Shown here: in pieces, positions 1 to 8,123 of the stretch
Layout: each line of letters begins with the position of its first letter
Position numbering within the stretch: position 1 is the stretch's first letter
Assembly: GCA_947585885.1 (NCBI GenBank)
Contig: CANPXI010000006.1
Span: 1 to 21,632, forward strand
Direction: 5' to 3'
Length of the DNA: 21,632 nt
Source: an uncultured Bacilli bacterium
GTDB lineage: Bacteria > Bacillota_I > Bacilli_A > RF39 > UBA660
Program-made: the position numbers and the translations under genes
Notes under the pieces: generated by a model
Seen by the model: only the letters and a program-made list of their open reading frames with translations
Told to the model about the DNA's origin: nothing
The model's database searches: none

Positions 1-8
1 GTTACCAT
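1..8 (-). CDS. Start of a downstream gene, cut by the window edge
   Basis: An ATG on the minus strand (positions 8-6) follows an AAGGAGA ribosome binding site that lies inside the end of yqfD, so a further gene of the same operon starts here. Only two full codons are visible (Met-Val), so the product cannot be read. In Bacillus the gene after yqfD is the PhoH-like phoH/ybeZ; that identity is inference from gene order only. Confidence 0.4.
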
Positions 9-10
9 TT

Positions 11-1156
11 TTATTCTCCTTCTTCTTCTTTTTTTTCTATTTCTTTCAGAGTACCTATACTTTCATAAACTCTATAAAATATTTCTAATTCTATTTTACT
101 ACTATATACTTTATTTTTCAAAACTTTTTTATCTATTATATACTCGTTAGACTTTAGTTTTCTTTTGATACTTTCATCACTTCTTTTTATTGCTTCATTT
201 TGGGCTTCTTCTTTTGTTAGGGTGTGTTTTTTGTAAGTGTAAAGTTCTTTCTTTTCGTTTACTATTGTAAAGAATAAGTATGGTTTATTTATTATTACTT
301 CTTCAGTGTTCATAGAAGTGGATGTTTCGTAGTGACCAAATAAGGTTAATTTTTTTCCGAATATATTCATATATATGTGATTCACTATTTTTCCTGTTTT
401 TTCATAGTCTATATGATTAAATGGAACAGTAGTTGTTACTGTATACCAGACTTCACCATAGACTTCACCACTCGCTTTTACTTCACTTACTACTTTATCA
501 TTATTTGTTACAAGGCCACTTATTATTACTTCACCTTTTTTTACTAATTCGTTTACTTCTTTTATTGGTGTACCTTTTTTTACTACCATATATTTAATAA
601 GTGCATCTTTACTTGCGACTAAGTCTTTAGGAGTTTCATCTTCTATATTATTTGTTATTACTCTTTCAGTTAAATCTATTTTGTATTTTGTTCCTATTTT
701 TTCTATTTCTATCCATTCTAATGTTGTTTTATTTTCTTCTAGTATTATATTCTTTATTTCATTTAGTTTTTTATAGGACTTCATAAATTTATATTTTTCT
801 ATGCCATTCTCCTTTAAATATAAGTTTATTCTGTTTTTTAAGTCCATATTATTTGTTACTATTTCTATATCAAATATTACATTAGATAGAACTAGAAGTA
901 ATATGTAAGAAAGTAATAGAGATAAAATTATTATGTAGTGTTTTTTTATAAAATTTATTAAGCCTTTTAGTCCATATTGTTTTAGAACTTCTACATTATA
1001 TTTTTTTTCTAAAACACATAAATCATTGTTATTTATTCTAAGTGTTAAGTAACCATTTTTGTTTTTTAAGTTATCAAAGTATATTTCATTTCTTATTAAG
1101 TATTTTGTTAGTTCTAGGTAATCTACTTTTATTTTTATTAAACAAGTGTTATTCAT
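11..1156 (-). CDS. yqfD: Sporulation protein YqfD
   Basis: A 381-residue membrane protein of the YqfD (sporulation stage IV type) family. Visible layout: a soluble N-terminal part of about 70 residues, one strong transmembrane helix at about residues 72-95 (IIILSLLLSYILLLVLSNV), then a long extracytoplasmic region with a Lys-rich C-terminus. Length and the single-TM layout fit the family. The start ATG overlaps the last 8 bases of yqfC (ATGAATAA arrangement), which indicates translational coupling. The order rpsU-yqeY-yqfC-yqfD matches Bacillus. In B. subtilis yqfD is a mother-cell sporulation gene of poorly known biochemical role. Whether this organism sporulates cannot be judged from the window. 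Confidence 0.85.
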   Translation of the reverse strand: MNNTCLIKIKVDYLELTKYLIRNEIYFDNLKNKNGYLTLRINNNDLCVLEKKYNVEVLKQYGLKGLINFIKKHYIIILSLLLSYILLLVLSNVIFDIEIVTNNMDLKNRINLYLKENGIEKYKFMKSYKKLNEIKNIILEENKTTLEWIEIEKIGTKYKIDLTERVITNNIEDETPKDLVASKDALIKYMVVKKGTPIKEVNELVKKGEVIISGLVTNNDKVVSEVKASGEVYGEVWYTVTTTVPFNHIDYEKTGKIVNHIYMNIFGKKLTLFGHYETSTSMNTEEVIINKPYLFFTIVNEKKELYTYKKHTLTKEEAQNEAIKRSDESIKRKLKSNEYIIDKKVLKNKVYSSKIELEIFYRVYESIGTLKEIEKKEEEGE

Positions 1157-1385
1157 TTATTTCTAGTTTGTTTACTATTCCTTTTATTAGTAGTTCTTTT
1201 TTGTCTAGTTTTTTCATTTTTAGGTTGCTTCCCTTTACTGTTACTAGTTTTTTACCTAGACTTAGTTTTAATTCATTATCAGTTATATCTATTATTCTTG
1301 TGTATGATAAGACGTGTACACCGGATGGGATTATACTTAGTCTATAGTCTTCATTATTTAGAAATGTTTTAAGATTATTTAACAC
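1149..1385 (-). CDS. yqfC: Sporulation protein YqfC (YabP/YqfC family)
   Basis: A 78-residue protein with the compact all-beta look of the YabP/YqfC family: an N-terminal segment (residues about 15-35, containing IIPSGVHVLSYTRI), then alternating hydrophobic strands ending in a GIVNKLEI-type segment. The start is GTG at 1385, supported by AGGTGAT five bases upstream; no ATG fits. It overlaps yqfD by 8 bp. In B. subtilis yqfC is co-transcribed with yqfD under sporulation control. Here a possible -10 (TATAAT, 1401-1406 on the minus strand) lies just after the yqeY terminator, but no convincing -35 was seen. Confidence 0.8.
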   Translation of the reverse strand: MLNNLKTFLNNEDYRLSIIPSGVHVLSYTRIIDITDNELKLSLGKKLVTVKGSNLKMKKLDKKELLIKGIVNKLEINE

Positions 1386-1408
1386 TTATATCACCTAGTA
1401 ATTATATG

Positions 1409-1432
1409 AAAAAAGATGCTTTTTTAAGCACC
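1409..1432 (-). terminator. Intrinsic terminator after yqeY
   Basis: On the minus strand a 7-bp stem (GGTGCTT/AAGCATC, one G-U pair) with a 4-base loop is followed by six T. The yqeY stop codon lies inside the stem. It separates rpsU-yqeY from yqfC-yqfD, perhaps incompletely. Confidence 0.7.
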
Positions 1433-1879
1433 TAATTTTTGTGTTACTATTTCACTTACTAATTTCATATCGGCTTTACCTTTTAAAGTAACTCCTACTT
1501 CTTTCATTATTTTTCCCATGTCTTTTTTACTTTCAGGTTTTACTTTATCAAATATTTTATTAATTTCAGTTTCTATTTCTTCTTTAGTAAGTTGTGTTGG
1601 TAAATATTTACTAATTATTTCTATTTCTTTATTTAAGCCTTCTACTAAGTCCATTCTTCCGGCTTTAGTAAATTCAATTATGCTTTCTCTATGAGTTTTT
1701 ACTTGTTTACTAGCTACTTCTATTACTACATCATCACTTACATTAGATCTATCCATTTTATTATTTATTTTGTATAAATCAATTGCACTTTTTAATAGTC
1801 TTATTGTGCTTAGAGTTTCTTTATCGTGATTTTTCATTGCATTTTTCATATCAGTAGTTATTTGTTCATAAAGAGTCAT
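1424..1879 (-). CDS. yqeY: GatB/YqeY domain protein
   Basis: A 151-residue protein that matches the YqeY family over its full length. It opens like B. subtilis YqeY (MTLYEQITTDMK..., compare MSLLERLNNDMK). It also has a central EFTKAGRMDLVE segment, the KYLPTQL and DMGKIMKEV segments, and LKGKADMKLVSEIV near the end. The family resembles the tail domain of GatB, the tRNA-dependent amidotransferase subunit; the role of the free protein is not settled. An in-frame GTG four codons upstream (1891) could also start it, but the ATG at 1879 fits the family start. It follows rpsU by 18 bp, the standard Bacillus order, and shares that gene's promoter. Confidence 0.9.
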   Translation of the reverse strand: MTLYEQITTDMKNAMKNHDKETLSTIRLLKSAIDLYKINNKMDRSNVSDDVVIEVASKQVKTHRESIIEFTKAGRMDLVEGLNKEIEIISKYLPTQLTKEEIETEINKIFDKVKPESKKDMGKIMKEVGVTLKGKADMKLVSEIVTQKLGA

Positions 1880-1897
1880 AATATTACCCACTTTCTA

Positions 1898-2098
1898 TTA
1901 ATAATTTCTATTGTTTCTTCTGTTATTTCTTCTAGCGTTTTTGATAGCTTCTTTTTTAGCTTCACGTCTTACTACTCCTGGTTTTGAATATTCTTTTCTT
2001 TTTTTCATTTCAGAAGGGATACCACTACGTTGTACTTTTAATTTAAATTTCTTTAATGCGCTTTCGATGTTACCATTCTTTACTTCTACATAAGTCAC
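1898..2098 (-). CDS. rpsU: 30S ribosomal protein S21
   Basis: A 66-residue basic protein with the S21 pattern: VEVKNGNIESALKKFK at the start, a central SGIPSEMKKRKEYSKPG turn and an Arg/Lys/Asn-rich tail (RRNNRRNNR). S21 sits near the mRNA exit of the small subunit and helps initiation. The tail is a few residues longer than in B. subtilis. The start is GTG at 2098, eight bases after a strong GGGAGG site. A consensus-like promoter lies just upstream, and yqeY follows directly. Confidence 0.95.
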   Translation of the reverse strand: MTYVEVKNGNIESALKKFKLKVQRSGIPSEMKKRKEYSKPGVVRREAKKEAIKNARRNNRRNNRNY

Positions 2099-2127
2099 TT
2101 CTCTTCCCTCCCTTCGCTCTAGATACG

Positions 2128-2156
2128 ATTATAGCACTTTATTTCGATATTTTCAA
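2128..2156 (-). promoter_or_regulatory. Sigma-A promoter of rpsU-yqeY
   Basis: On the minus strand TTGAAA (2156-2151) and a perfect TATAAT (2133-2128) are separated by 17 bp, about 30 bp ahead of the rpsU start codon. Confidence 0.85.
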
Positions 2157-2171
2157 CTTTTATAATTAAAA

Positions 2172-2194
2172 AGAGTTATGTTTTAGATAACTCT
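2172..2194 (-). terminator. Intrinsic terminator of murE
   Basis: A perfect 8-bp stem (AGAGTTAT/ATAACTCT) with a 7-base loop is followed by TTTTAATTATA on the minus strand. The stem touches the murE stop codon. Confidence 0.8.
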
Positions 2195-3582
2195 TAGTTT
2201 TTAGTTTTTAGTATATCACTAACTACTTCTTTATCGTTAAATGGAATTCTTTCATTTTTTATTATCATTACTTCTTCGTGGCCTTTTCCAAGTATTAGTA
2301 ATGTATCGTTAGTTGTAAGTAAGTTTATTCCTTTTTCTATTGCTTTTTTTCTATCTAGTTCTACCTCGTAGTTAGTATTTTTATTATTTTCTAGTATATC
2401 TTTTAGAATACTTTCTGGATCTTCGTTATGTGGGTCATCGTTTGTTATTATTACTTTGTCTGATAAAGTAGATGCAATATTCATCATTATAGGTCTTTTT
2501 GTTCTATCTCTATCACCAGTGCAACCAAATACTGTGTATACTTTACCTATAGTTATTGGTTTTACAGAATTTATTATTCTTTCTAGAGCGTCTGGTGTAT
2601 GAGCATAGTCTATTATTATGTTGTTTCCATTCCATTTAATAGTGTCCATTCTTCCTGGAGGACAAGATATTGTTTTTATTTTTTCTTTTATGTCACTTAG
2701 ATTTATATTTAAATCTAGGGCTATTATTAAAGCAACTAGTAAGTTATAAATGTTATGTTCACCTAGTAGTGGACTTTCTATAGTTACATCATTATTATTT
2801 ATTTTTAAGTTTATTATTGTATTTTGGTTTTCTACTTTATAGTCTATTATTTGATAGTTACTTTCTTTTTTACCAAATGTTATAGTGTTTTTTCCAATAA
2901 AGTATTTACTATATGAGTCATCTATATTAACTACTCTTTTCCCATTTGGTTTTAGTTTTTCAAATAGTAATTGTTTTGCTTTTCTATAGTTATCCATTGT
3001 TTTATGTACGTTTAAGTGGTCTTGTGTAAGATTTGTAAATATAGTATAGTCAAAAGGAATTCCTTCTAATCTATTATTTATTAAGCCTTCACTACTAGCT
3101 TCTAGTACTACTGTTTTAAAGCCATTATCTTTTGCATTTATTATTAAGTCATATAAGTCACATATGTCTGGGCTTGTGTTTGGAAGAGATGATACTTTTT
3201 CATTTAGGTAGTAACCTATTGTACCAATATATGCACATTTTATTCCTAGACTATTTAGTAGAGTATATATTAGGTAAGCACTTGTAGTTTTTCCGTTTGT
3301 TCCAGTTATTCCTATTATACGCATTTCTTCCATTAGTTTAGAGTAATGTTCTTTTAAGTAATTTTCTAAATAAATTCTTGTGTCTTTTACTTTAGTTATT
3401 TTTATGTTTTTATTTTCTAGTACTTCTTTATCTAGATTATAACTATCATTTACTACTATGCTTGTTGCACCTTTTTCTATTGCACTTTTTATATATGCAT
3501 GTCCATCATTTACTGCACATTTTACAGCCACAAATGTGTCACTTGGTTTTATTTTTCTTGAATCTGTTTTTACGTTTAACAT
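2194..3582 (-). CDS. murE: UDP-N-acetylmuramoyl-tripeptide synthetase MurE (probably not mDAP-type)
   Basis: A 462-residue Mur ligase that adds the third stem-peptide residue to UDP-MurNAc-L-Ala-D-Glu, in the cytoplasm. Visible motifs: the N-terminal TDSRKIKPSDTFVA substrate fold, the ATP loop GITGTNGKTT (about residues 90-100), TNLTQDHLNVH, CPPGRMD, DYAHTPDALE, GCTGDRDRTKRP and a C-terminal GKGHE. The position that reads DNPR in meso-diaminopimelate-adding enzymes reads DDPH here (TNDDPHNEDPE). Loss of that arginine is a feature of L-lysine (or other non-DAP) enzymes, so a Lys-type wall is likely; this is inference. The gene stands alone, with AAGGTGAT before the ATG and its own terminator. 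No clear promoter could be fixed upstream. Confidence 0.92.
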   Translation of the reverse strand: MLNVKTDSRKIKPSDTFVAVKCAVNDGHAYIKSAIEKGATSIVVNDSYNLDKEVLENKNIKITKVKDTRIYLENYLKEHYSKLMEEMRIIGITGTNGKTTSAYLIYTLLNSLGIKCAYIGTIGYYLNEKVSSLPNTSPDICDLYDLIINAKDNGFKTVVLEASSEGLINNRLEGIPFDYTIFTNLTQDHLNVHKTMDNYRKAKQLLFEKLKPNGKRVVNIDDSYSKYFIGKNTITFGKKESNYQIIDYKVENQNTIINLKINNNDVTIESPLLGEHNIYNLLVALIIALDLNINLSDIKEKIKTISCPPGRMDTIKWNGNNIIIDYAHTPDALERIINSVKPITIGKVYTVFGCTGDRDRTKRPIMMNIASTLSDKVIITNDDPHNEDPESILKDILENNKNTNYEVELDRKKAIEKGINLLTTNDTLLILGKGHEEVMIIKNERIPFNDKEVVSDILKTKN

Positions 3583-3632
3583 ATTATCACCTTAATTACA
3601 TTTTACTATAATATTTATATTTTTAAAAGAAA

Positions 3633-3649
3633 AAACGCACAAAGCGTTT
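3633..3649 (-). terminator. Intrinsic terminator of the Tad operon
   Basis: A 6-bp stem AAACGC/GCGTTT with a 5-base loop is followed by a T-rich tail on the minus strand. It starts at the tadC stop codon and closes the pilus operon. Confidence 0.75.
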
Positions 3650-4343
3650 AAATGATTAGGTTTAGTAGCACTGGGCTTAGTATTAATAGTAGTATTATTG
3701 GTATAAAGAATACTACAGATACTATACTTATTTTTATTGGCATTTTTGCTATTCTTGCTTTTGCTTCAAATAGTTTTTTCTCTCTTATGTAGTCTACTTG
3801 ATTATATAGAGTTTCTATTATTTCACTACCAAATACATTTGAGTGAGTAATGTTTAGTATTACATTGTTTATTGTGTCACTTGGTATTCTTTTTTTCATA
3901 TCTGTTAAGGCTTCTGTTAATGTTTTACCATATTCTACTGCTTCTAGTGTTACTTTAAATTCGTCTGATAATTCACTATCAATATTCCTTACTGTTAGGT
4001 CTAACGCGTTTTTTAGGTTTCTTCCTGTTTCAAGGGAAAGAGTTAGTACTTCAAAAAAGAATAATGCTTCATAGTCTAGTTTAGATATTCTTTGTTTTAT
4101 TCTATAGTCTAGAACAAAGTATTCCATTCCAATATAGAATATTAAAGTTATTAGTGGGCTTAGTACAAAAGCATAAGGGCTAATAAGAAGTGTTACAAAG
4201 AATATTATTAGGCTTATAACTAGACGAGTATTCATAAAGTCTACCCATTCTATTTTGTTATATATTCCTAGTAAAGATATTTTTCTTTTTATTCTTTCTA
4301 TACTTTTTTTTGTATATATTTTTTCTATAAATCTATTATTCAT
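3648..4343 (-). CDS. tadC: Tad pilus inner-membrane platform protein TadC-like
   Basis: A 231-residue type II secretion F (T2SSF) domain protein. A hydrophobic pair at about residues 45-75 precedes a cytoplasmic helical stretch with the T2SSF pattern (FFFEVLTLSLETGRNLKNALDL at about 97-118), and a strong C-terminal membrane helix ends the protein (IVSVVFFIPIILLLILSPVL). With TadB it forms the membrane platform on which the TadA motor acts. It is shorter than many TadC proteins (roughly 300 residues elsewhere), the reduction being N-terminal. The start overlaps the tadB stop (TAATG). It is the last gene before the operon terminator. Confidence 0.85.
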   Translation of the reverse strand: MNNRFIEKIYTKKSIERIKRKISLLGIYNKIEWVDFMNTRLVISLIIFFVTLLISPYAFVLSPLITLIFYIGMEYFVLDYRIKQRISKLDYEALFFFEVLTLSLETGRNLKNALDLTVRNIDSELSDEFKVTLEAVEYGKTLTEALTDMKKRIPSDTINNVILNITHSNVFGSEIIETLYNQVDYIREKKLFEAKARIAKMPIKISIVSVVFFIPIILLLILSPVLLNLII

Positions 4344-5353
4344 TATATATCAATCCTCATTATTCTTTTTATTATGATAGCATATAATACGTAAAGAAGT
4401 GCGATTAAGAAAATTACCATTATACCTAGTTCTGTTTTAAATAGTGGGTTAAAGTAACTTGGGTTTAGTATGAATATAAGAAAGCATATTATAAATGGTA
4501 TTATTAGTAATAGTTTATATACAAATGTGCTTGATGCGGTTGTTGTTTTAAGTTCATCAGTAAGTTTCTTTTTGTCAAAGAATTCTCTTTCTATACTTTT
4601 AAATACTTTTACTATGTTACCACCTGTTTTGTTTAGTAGTGTTAAAGAAGTTGTAATAAATTTTGCATCTTCTAGTTGTACACGGTTATAGAACCTATCA
4701 AATACAGTTTCTATTGTTAGACCGTAAGACATATCTAAATATATTTTTTTAAATTCATCACCTATTGCACCAGTTAGTTCATTTTTTACTATTTCTATTG
4801 CTTGCATTATACTCATTCCACTTTTAAATGCATTGTTCATTATTATTATTGCTTTTAGTAAGTCTTCACTTATTTGTTTTCTTTTTTTGTTATATTCTAT
4901 TAGTACAAATATGTCTATTATGAAGAAACCTACTAGAAATGACAAAATAATTCCTATTATAGATATTTTACTATATTGAAACATTTCTGTTATTATAAAT
5001 AAGAGTACTGTAAAAATACCAATTAGTAGTTTTACTGATATGTAGTCTATTCCTTTTCTTGTTTCTAAATCGTCATAGGTTATATGTTTTTCATAAGTTG
5101 ATGCATATTTTGAAAGTAGTTTTGATTTTGATATTATGTTTGATACTTTTTTTACTAAGTTATTTAGTAGTAGTACTAGTTTATCAAATATTGATAATTC
5201 GTTAGTGTTAAGAGGTTTTACTGTGTATTTATTAAATTTTCTTTCTAGACTTATGTTATGTCTTGCTTTTATTATATAAAGAATAGTTATTATTAATAAA
5301 GTTATTACTATTATTTGAACTACTAATAATTCAACGATTACGTCTTGTTCCAT
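4343..5353 (-). CDS. tadB: Tad pilus inner-membrane platform protein TadB-like
   Basis: A T2SSF-family protein of 336 residues. An N-terminal membrane helix (residues about 5-28) is followed by a charged cytoplasmic part, a hairpin of membrane helices near the middle, the T2SSF core (IMNNAFKSGMSIMQAIEIV, later LLNKTGGNIVKVF) and two C-terminal helices. The start was set at the ATG at 5353, eight codons inside the longest frame, because GGAGGT lies 7 bases ahead of it. This start gives a 23-bp overlap with tadA. TadB and TadC together form the platform for pilin extrusion. Confidence 0.87.
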   Translation of the reverse strand: MEQDVIVELLVVQIIVITLLIITILYIIKARHNISLERKFNKYTVKPLNTNELSIFDKLVLLLNNLVKKVSNIISKSKLLSKYASTYEKHITYDDLETRKGIDYISVKLLIGIFTVLLFIITEMFQYSKISIIGIILSFLVGFFIIDIFVLIEYNKKRKQISEDLLKAIIIMNNAFKSGMSIMQAIEIVKNELTGAIGDEFKKIYLDMSYGLTIETVFDRFYNRVQLEDAKFITTSLTLLNKTGGNIVKVFKSIEREFFDKKKLTDELKTTTASSTFVYKLLLIIPFIICFLIFILNPSYFNPLFKTELGIMVIFLIALLYVLYAIIIKRIMRIDI

Positions 5354-6695
5354 TTTTCTTACCTCCAGGACTTTCAAATATGTAGTCTATGTCTGTTATT
5401 CCTTTTGATTTAAGTTTACTTAGTACTTTAGGGATAAAGTCATATCTTACAAATTCTCCATTTACTTGTCCACTTTCAGTTAAGCCATCTTGTTTAAAGA
5501 CGAATATATCTTTTAGTACAATTGAACCGTCTTCTATTTTTTCTAGTTCACTAATAGATACTACTTTTCTTCTACCATCATTTAGTCTTTCTATATTTAT
5601 TACTAGGTCTATTGCATTAAATATGTATTCTCTTATTGCTTTTATTGGAATATCTAAGCCACTCATTAGTACCATTGTCTCTAGTCTATTTAGTGCATCT
5701 AATGGACCATTTGCGTGCATTGTTGTAAGAGAACCATCGTGACCTGTGTTCATCGCTTGTAACATATCAAATGCTTCTTTTCCACGGACTTCACCTACAA
5801 TTATTCTATCAGGTCTCATACGTAGGGCATTTATTACTAAATCTCTTATTGTTATTTCACCTTTTGAGTCATAGTTTACCACACGAGTTTCTAGAGGTAT
5901 TACATGTTCTTGCATTAGTTTTAGTTCTGCAGCATCTTCTATTGTTACTATTCTTTCGTGGTCACTTATGAAACTACTTAGTATGTTTAATAGTGTTGTT
6001 TTACCACTTCCGGTTCCACCACATATTATCATATTTAGTCTACCGTGAACACAGGCTTCTAAGAAACGAGCCATATAGGGAGTCATTGTTCCCATTCTTA
6101 AAAAGTCATCTATTGTACTAGCAGTTTCTTTAAATTTCCTTATTGTAATTATTGGACCTTTTAGACTAAGTGGTGGGATTACTGCATTTATTCTTGAACC
6201 ATCTTTTAGTCTTGAGTCTACCATTGGACTACTTGCATCTATTGTTCTACCAAGAGGTTGTATCATTCTTTGTATTGTTCTAATTATGTGTTCGTCATTT
6301 ATAAATGATACACTTTCGTCTTTTATTAAACGTCCATCAATTTCAATGTATATTTCATCTGGGCTATTTACCATTATTTCTGTTATGTTTTTGTCTTTTA
6401 ATAGTTCTGTAAGAGGGCCATAACCATTTATTTCGTTATCTATTAAATTATATAAGTGACTTCTTTCTAGGTTAGTTAAGTCGTATCCTTCCACTGTTCT
6501 ATCTATTTCTTTATTAATGTACTCGTTTAGGGAAGCTGAAGAAGGTATTTCTGTATCTATTAAGTTCTCTATTATTTTTGTTCTTAATGAGTCAAGTAAA
6601 TCTTTATCTTTAAATATTTCATAGTCTGAAAGAGGTTCAACTTCTTTAGTTTCTGTGTTTATTTCAAAGACTTCGCTAAGTTTTTTCTTTTTCAT
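5331..6695 (-). CDS. tadA: Tad pilus assembly ATPase TadA/CpaF
   Basis: A 454-residue secretion ATPase of the VirB11/CpaF family that powers assembly of the Flp pilus from the cytoplasmic side. Visible: an N-terminal helical region, ING-YGPLTELLKD and ITEIMVN at about residues 90-112, the Walker A loop CGGTGSGKTTLLN (about 225-237), an Asp box with ERIVTIEDAAEL, Walker B RIIVGEVRGKEAFDMLQAM, and the His box SLTTMHANGP. All catalytic motifs look intact. The stop is TGA (5333-5331), overlapping tadB; the ATG overlaps the tadZ stop as ATGA. Both overlaps point to tight translational coupling. Confidence 0.95.
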   Translation of the reverse strand: MKKKKLSEVFEINTETKEVEPLSDYEIFKDKDLLDSLRTKIIENLIDTEIPSSASLNEYINKEIDRTVEGYDLTNLERSHLYNLIDNEINGYGPLTELLKDKNITEIMVNSPDEIYIEIDGRLIKDESVSFINDEHIIRTIQRMIQPLGRTIDASSPMVDSRLKDGSRINAVIPPLSLKGPIITIRKFKETASTIDDFLRMGTMTPYMARFLEACVHGRLNMIICGGTGSGKTTLLNILSSFISDHERIVTIEDAAELKLMQEHVIPLETRVVNYDSKGEITIRDLVINALRMRPDRIIVGEVRGKEAFDMLQAMNTGHDGSLTTMHANGPLDALNRLETMVLMSGLDIPIKAIREYIFNAIDLVINIERLNDGRRKVVSISELEKIEDGSIVLKDIFVFKQDGLTESGQVNGEFVRYDFIPKVLSKLKSKGITDIDYIFESPGGKKNGTRRNR

Positions 6696-7465
6696 TCTTC
6701 TTCACCTCTTTTTAAATCTTCTATAATCATTTTCATAGTGTTATATTCTGTTTTAAATTTTTTATTAAAACCATTTAAAAGAGATGGAATTTTACAGTTA
6801 TATAAGTAACTTGATATGTCTTTTATAAACATGCTTCTTCCTAAATAGTAATCTATATTTGAGCCTATTATTTTTTTTATGTCTTGCATGCTAAAGTAAG
6901 GAGTTTTAAAACTTAAAGTATCATTAAGTAATACTTTGTAGTTAGTTATGTTACAGTCATTAAATATATTTAGTATGTTTCTTGTGTTTTTTAAAGTGAA
7001 TACGTCGTTATCTATTATAAATAGAATTAAGTCTGAGTTATCAAGTGTTTCTATGTTTATCTCATCCATTTCACTACTTGTATCTATTAGTACTACGTCG
7101 TAAGAAGATCTTACTCTTTCAATTATTAGACTAATGTATCTACTATTTATTTTATTTCCTTGACGAGGGTCTTTTGGACTTGGTAAGACATCTATTAAAT
7201 CATTATATTTGTATACATAGTCACTTACTTTTTTAAATCTATTATTTATTAAGTCATCTGATAAGTTATAGACTGTTTTATTTATTTCTTCATTTATTAT
7301 CATGTCAAGTGTACCATTATGCATATCAAAGTCTAGTAGTAGTGTTTTATATCCTAACGAACTACTTACACCTGCAAGATTAAGTGCTAGTGTGGTTTTA
7401 CCTAAGCCACCTTTAGCACTATGAATACAAATTGTTTTTGATTCTTTTGTCATACCCACTCTCAT
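6692..7465 (-). CDS. tadZ: TadZ/CpaE-like MinD-family ATPase
   Basis: A 253-257-residue P-loop ATPase with the deviant Walker A motif of the MinD/ParA group (SAKGGLGKTTLALN) near the N-terminus, a switch I-like LLDFDMHNGTLD and a switch II region VVLIDTSSE. TadZ/CpaE proteins localise Tad pilus machinery at the cell pole or membrane. There is no N-terminal receiver-like domain as seen in many proteobacterial CpaE proteins, so this is the short form. Either the first ATG (7465) or the one four codons later (7453) could be the start; ribosome binding sites are weak for both (AAGGA or GAGAGTGGG). It is coupled to tadA by ATGA. Confidence 0.85.
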   Translation of the reverse strand: MRVGMTKESKTICIHSAKGGLGKTTLALNLAGVSSSLGYKTLLLDFDMHNGTLDMIINEEINKTVYNLSDDLINNRFKKVSDYVYKYNDLIDVLPSPKDPRQGNKINSRYISLIIERVRSSYDVVLIDTSSEMDEINIETLDNSDLILFIIDNDVFTLKNTRNILNIFNDCNITNYKVLLNDTLSFKTPYFSMQDIKKIIGSNIDYYLGRSMFIKDISSYLYNCKIPSLLNGFNKKFKTEYNTMKMIIEDLKRGEEE

Positions 7466-7475
7466 TCCTTTTTAT

Positions 7476-7775
7476 TTAACAATTATTTATTTCTACTTTA
7501 TAAGTATCCATTCCTAAAACACGTCCAAATATGCTACTAATTTCATAATTTATTTTAGTGCATTTATCAGTTTTTATTTCTTTTATTTCTATACCATTAT
7601 CACTAAAGTACTTTACTATATCTATGTTTTCTTTTTCTGCTTCTTTAAGTAGATTTTCTCCTTTTATTTTTGCATTATACATAAGTCCTACATCTATTAC
7701 AAAAGCAAATGATATTATTATTACTGGTAAAAATATTATAAATAATACTAGAGTTTGTCCTTTTTTATTTTTCAT
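7476..7775 (-). CDS. TadE/TadG-like minor pseudopilin (second copy)
   Basis: A 99-residue protein that starts MKNKKGQTLVLFIIFLPVII. A short positive leader ending in G-Q is followed by a single hydrophobic helix, then a small soluble domain of about 65 residues with two cysteines near the C-terminus (DKCTKINYE, EINNC). This is the usual form of TadE/TadG-type minor pilins. The glutamate at +5 typical of class III cleavage is absent (VLF in place of TEY/VEF). It overlaps the upstream tadE by 11 bp. Confidence 0.72.
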   Translation of the reverse strand: MKNKKGQTLVLFIIFLPVIIISFAFVIDVGLMYNAKIKGENLLKEAEKENIDIVKYFSDNGIEIKEIKTDKCTKINYEISSIFGRVLGMDTYKVEINNC

Positions 7776-8115
7776 AGTATATCACTCTTTTTACTTTTGC
7801 TTCATAGTCTTTACCAAGTATTTTAGATAGTCCTGGAGTTATGAAATTTATTTTACTTTTTAAGTTAAATTCTACATATTCGTTGTTTTTGTTTTTTACT
7901 TCTAAAGTGTTATCTTTGTTTGTTTCTTTTAAAAATTTATTTATTTCTTCATAAGAGGAACCATTTTTATATAGGTCTATTACATCACTAGTTAGGGTTT
8001 CTAGTTCGTTTGTTCTTAGTATTATTCTTCCAAAGTCTACTGCTCCAAAAAATAGGAATATTACTATTGGTAGTATTATAACGAATTCCACTAGTGCTTG
8101 ACCCTTTTTTTTCAT
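7765..8115 (-). CDS. tadE: TadE-like minor pseudopilin
   Basis: A 116-residue protein beginning MKKKGQALVEFVIILPIVIFL, the classical TadE opening: a short basic leader, cleavage site G/QALVEF with the glutamate at +5, a hydrophobic helix, then a soluble domain of about 85 residues rich in Lys/Asn. Minor pseudopilins of this type are needed for Flp pilus assembly in other systems. AGGAGGAAG lies directly ahead of the ATG. It is separated from the upstream prepilin gene by 8 bp. Confidence 0.82.
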   Translation of the reverse strand: MKKKGQALVEFVIILPIVIFLFFGAVDFGRIILRTNELETLTSDVIDLYKNGSSYEEINKFLKETNKDNTLEVKNKNNEYVEFNLKSKINFITPGLSKILGKDYEAKVKRVIYYEK

Positions 8116-8123
8116 TCTTCCTC

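Noticed and set aside
3583..3632. A riboswitch or clear promoter upstream of murE
   Set aside because: The gap is about 50 bp, AT-rich, with several weak -10-like words and no convincing -35 or structured aptamer.
5771..5971. Leucine-rich open frame opposite tadA, and similar frames opposite tadE, the surface genes and thiI
   Set aside because: They are antisense to well-supported genes, have low-complexity Leu/Phe/Ser-rich translations, and lack ribosome binding sites.
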